From: Acidocella aromatica
Lineage (GTDB): Bacteria > Pseudomonadota > Alphaproteobacteria > Acetobacterales > Acetobacteraceae
NCBI RefSeq assembly: GCF_014201825.1
Contig: NZ_JACHFJ010000002.1
Location: forward strand, 310,001-374,000
DNA length: 64,000 nt
Reading direction: 5' to 3'
Of the stretch, positions 61,985-64,000 are shown in pieces. The notes below the pieces were generated by a model. It had not been told where the DNA came from and did not search any database. It saw only the letters and a program-made list of their open reading frames with translations. Position 1 is the stretch's first letter; the number at the start of each line of letters is the position of its first letter. Position numbers and translations under genes: made by a program.

Positions 61985-64000
61985 GCCCGCTCGCGCTCGA
62001 CCTGCGCGATCCCCGAGGTGCCGCGCAGCCCGGCGATCACCTGGTTGAGATGGCGCGCGTCGCGCACCTCCACATCCACCAGCGTCTCGAAGAAATCCTG
62101 CTGCCGGTTCACGACCTTCAGATTGGCGATGGCGCCGTCCTGCTTGGCCACAGCGTTGGTGAGGCTGGCCAGGGCGTTGGGGCCGTTATTGGCGATGACG
62201 CTGATGCGCCCGGTGAATTTCTGCGTCTTCGGGTCCATCTTGGCGATGCTCGCCGTATCCCAATCGATGTCGATGAACCGCTCCGGCGTCGCCGCGAAGG
62301 TCTCCAGCGTGGCGCAATCCTTGGCGTGCACGGTCACGCCCTTGCCGGTGGTGACGATGCCGACGATCTTATCCCCCGGCAGCGGATGGCAGCACCCGGC
62401 GTAATGCACATCCATGCCCGCGACGATGCCGGTGATTGGCATGCCATAATCGGCCTTGGCCCCGCTGCTGCGCGGCGAGCGCGCGGTGAGCGCCCCGCCC
62501 ATGAAGGCCGGCAGCATGCGCGGGGCACGTGGGGCGCGCAGCTCCGGGTAGGCGGCGTTGATCACGTCCTTGGCGCCGATAATGCCGGTGGCGACGGCAA
62601 CGTAGAGATCGTCCACGCTCGCCTGCTTCAGCGCCTTCAACACCGGCTCCAGCACTTTTTCGGAACCGTCCACGCCCTCCTGACGGAAGGCCTTGGCCAG
62701 GATGGACTTGCCCGCGTCGCGGTGCGCGTCGCGCATCTGCTGGGCGAGGAAGCGGCGGATGCGCGCCCGCGCCTTGCCTGTCGTGACAAACCGCTCCCAG
62801 GCCGGAGACGGTGTGCCCCCGCGCGCGGTGAGGATTTCCACCTGGTCGCCGTTCTGCAGCTCGTAACGCAGCGGCATCAGCCGCCCGTTGATGCGCGCCC
62901 CCACGCACGTATCGCCGATCTGCGAATGCACGGCATAGGCGAAATCCACCGAGGTCGCGCCGCGCGGAAGCTGGATGAGCTGCCCCTTGGGCGTGAAGCA
63001 GAACACCTGGTCCTGGTACAGTTCCAGCTTGGTGTTCTCTAGAAATTCATCGGGCGCGGAGTTTTCGAGAATTTCCAGCAGGTCCTGCACCCAGCGGAAT
63101 TTCTGCACATCGCCAGCCGAGGCATCCGACTGCTTATACAGCCAATGCGCAGCAACACCGGCTTCCGCCACCGCCTGCATCTCCGGCGTGCGGATCTGGA
63201 TCTCGATCTTCTGGTTGCGCGGCTGGCGCAGCGTCACGCCCGTGTGCAAAGACTGATAGCCGTTGGTCTTGGGCGTGGAGATATAGTCCTTGAACCGCCC
63301 GGCGATGACCGGATAGGCGGCATGAATGGCCCCCAGCGCCACATAGCAATCCGCGCGGCTGGGCACGATGATGCGGAAGGCCATGATGTCCGAAAGCTGC
63401 TCAAAGGCAACGTTACGGCGCTGCATCTTCTGCCAGATGGAATAGGGCGATTTCTCGCGCCCCGCGATTTCCACCACACTCACGCCCGCCTCCTGACAGA
63501 CATTGGTCAGCTCCCGGCGCACCTCCTCGATGACATCCGCCCCCTGCCCGCGCAGGAAGTTCAGGCGCGCCTGAATGGTCTCATAGGCCTCGGGGTCGAT
63601 CTCGGCGAAGGAGCGCGTCTGCAGCTCGGTCTTTACCGCCTCCATGCCGATGCGCTCGGCCAGCGGGGCGTAGATCTCCATCGTCTCGCGCGCGATCCGC
63701 TGGCGCTTATGCGCCGCCGAGATTGCGCCGATGGTGCGCATATTGTGCAACCGGTCCGCGAGCTTCACGATGAGCACGCGGATATCCTTGCTCATCGCCA
63801 GCACGAGCTTGCGAAAATTCTCCGCCTGCTTGGTGCGGTCCGATTGCAGCTCGAGACGGGTCAGCTTGGTGACGCCATCCACCAGCCCGGCGATTTCGGG
63901 GCCAAACCGCTTCTGCAGATCGGCTAGGCTGACGGAGGTGTCCTCCACCGTGTCGTGCAGCAGCGCGGTGATGATGGAGGCGGCATCGAGCTTATAGCCG
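61981..64000 (-). CDS. rsh: RelA/SpoT-family (p)ppGpp synthetase/hydrolase, partial (N-terminus outside window)
   Basis: The frame is open to the right edge, giving about 670 residues of the C-terminal part. At the edge, [20 protein letters not shown] is the HD hydrolase motif; the synthetase domain is seen at [16 protein letters not shown] and [20 protein letters not shown], then TGS ([20 protein letters not shown]), the helical and conserved-Cys region ([18 protein letters not shown]) and a C-terminal ACT domain. It makes and breaks the stringent-response alarmone. acpS follows with an ATGA overlap. Confidence 0.95.
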   Translation of the reverse strand, partial: GYKLDAASIITALLHDTVEDTSVSLADLQKRFGPEIAGLVDGVTKLTRLELQSDRTKQAENFRKLVLAMSKDIRVLIVKLADRLHNMRTIGAISAAHKRQRIARETMEIYAPLAERIGMEAVKTELQTRSFAEIDPEAYETIQARLNFLRGQGADVIEEVRRELTNVCQEAGVSVVEIAGREKSPYSIWQKMQRRNVAFEQLSDIMAFRIIVPSRADCYVALGAIHAAYPVIAGRFKDYISTPKTNGYQSLHTGVTLRQPRNQKIEIQIRTPEMQAVAEAGVAAHWLYKQSDASAGDVQKFRWVQDLLEILENSAPDEFLENTKLELYQDQVFCFTPKGQLIQLPRGATSVDFAYAVHSQIGDTCVGARINGRLMPLRYELQNGDQVEILTARGGTPSPAWERFVTTGKARARIRRFLAQQMRDAHRDAGKSILAKAFRQEGVDGSEKVLEPVLKALKQASVDDLYVAVATGIIGAKDVINAAYPELRAPRAPRMLPAFMGGALTARSPRSSGAKADYGMPITGIVAGMDVHYAGCCHPLPGDKIVGIVTTGKGVTVHAKDCATLETFAATPERFIDIDWDTASIAKMDPKTQKFTGRISVIANNGPNALASLTNAVAKQDGAIANLKVVNRQQDFFETLVDVEVRDARHLNQVIAGLRGTSGIAQVERERA

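Overview
The window reads as a chromosomal segment of a GC-rich alphaproteobacterium. Four things point to the acidophilic or acetic-acid group (Acetobacteraceae, Acetobacterales): a hopanoid side-chain locus (hpnM, hpnI, hpnJ, hpnH, hpnG) tied to isoprenoid genes (dxs, ispH), a metal-type HemB typical of alphaproteobacteria, gene orders such as rsh-acpS and lepB-rnc-era, and recurring A/T-rich hairpin elements between genes. The genus is not resolved. No phage, insertion sequence or CRISPR array is visible; one tRNA-Lys gene is present.

1-11 kb is metal, haem and nitrogen metabolism. A cut-off Nramp-type transporter diverges from hemB, with a Fur-like palindrome between them. Then come an SDR, an NDUFAF6-like protein and iron superoxide dismutase. 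A leftward operon (GlxB-, GlxC- and GlxD-like subunits, a type III glutamine synthetase and a GNAT protein) follows, with a clear sigma-70-type promoter. A zinc alcohol dehydrogenase and a VOC protein lie divergently. 11-20 kb is the hopanoid and isoprenoid block: dxs-hpnM-hpnI-hpnJ leftward, ispH-hpnH rightward, and hpnG convergent to them. HpnK, the usual deacetylase partner of HpnI and HpnJ, is not in this block. 19.5-26.5 kb is housekeeping: tRNA-Lys, a peptidyl-prolyl isomerase, coaD, gyrA, gmk, yicC and kdsA. 26.6-30.8 kb holds an amino acid/polyamine permease divergent from a glutamine-synthetase-like ligase and an iron alcohol dehydrogenase, which looks like amine catabolism through gamma-glutamyl intermediates.

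31-32.7 kb holds a small low-GC island: a GT87-type membrane gene lies between a 3' remnant of an acetyltransferase gene and an intact homologue of that gene. 32.9-43.3 kb is the most unusual block: a type I secretion ABC transporter with a peptidase-like N-terminal domain lacking the catalytic cysteine, its membrane fusion protein, a Sel1-repeat protein, a 909-residue protein with two glycosyltransferase regions, an unrecognised 289-residue protein and a GT4 glycosyltransferase, all rightward and tightly packed. It may be a dedicated export and glycosylation locus, although no cargo gene is visible.

From 43.4 to 57.8 kb almost every gene runs leftward: two signal peptidases, rnc, era, two paralogous pairs of membrane proteins (GT87-type plus a large multi-spanning partner), a GtrB-like polyprenol glycosyltransferase, a nitrilase-family amidase, nadK, gpt and pnp. 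The final part holds a D-alanyl-D-alanine carboxypeptidase, a DUF3297 protein, a flavin reductase-like protein, a PAS-GGDEF protein whose GGDEF motif is degenerate while its inhibitory site is kept, acpS, and the start-less end of a RelA/SpoT homologue that runs off the right edge.
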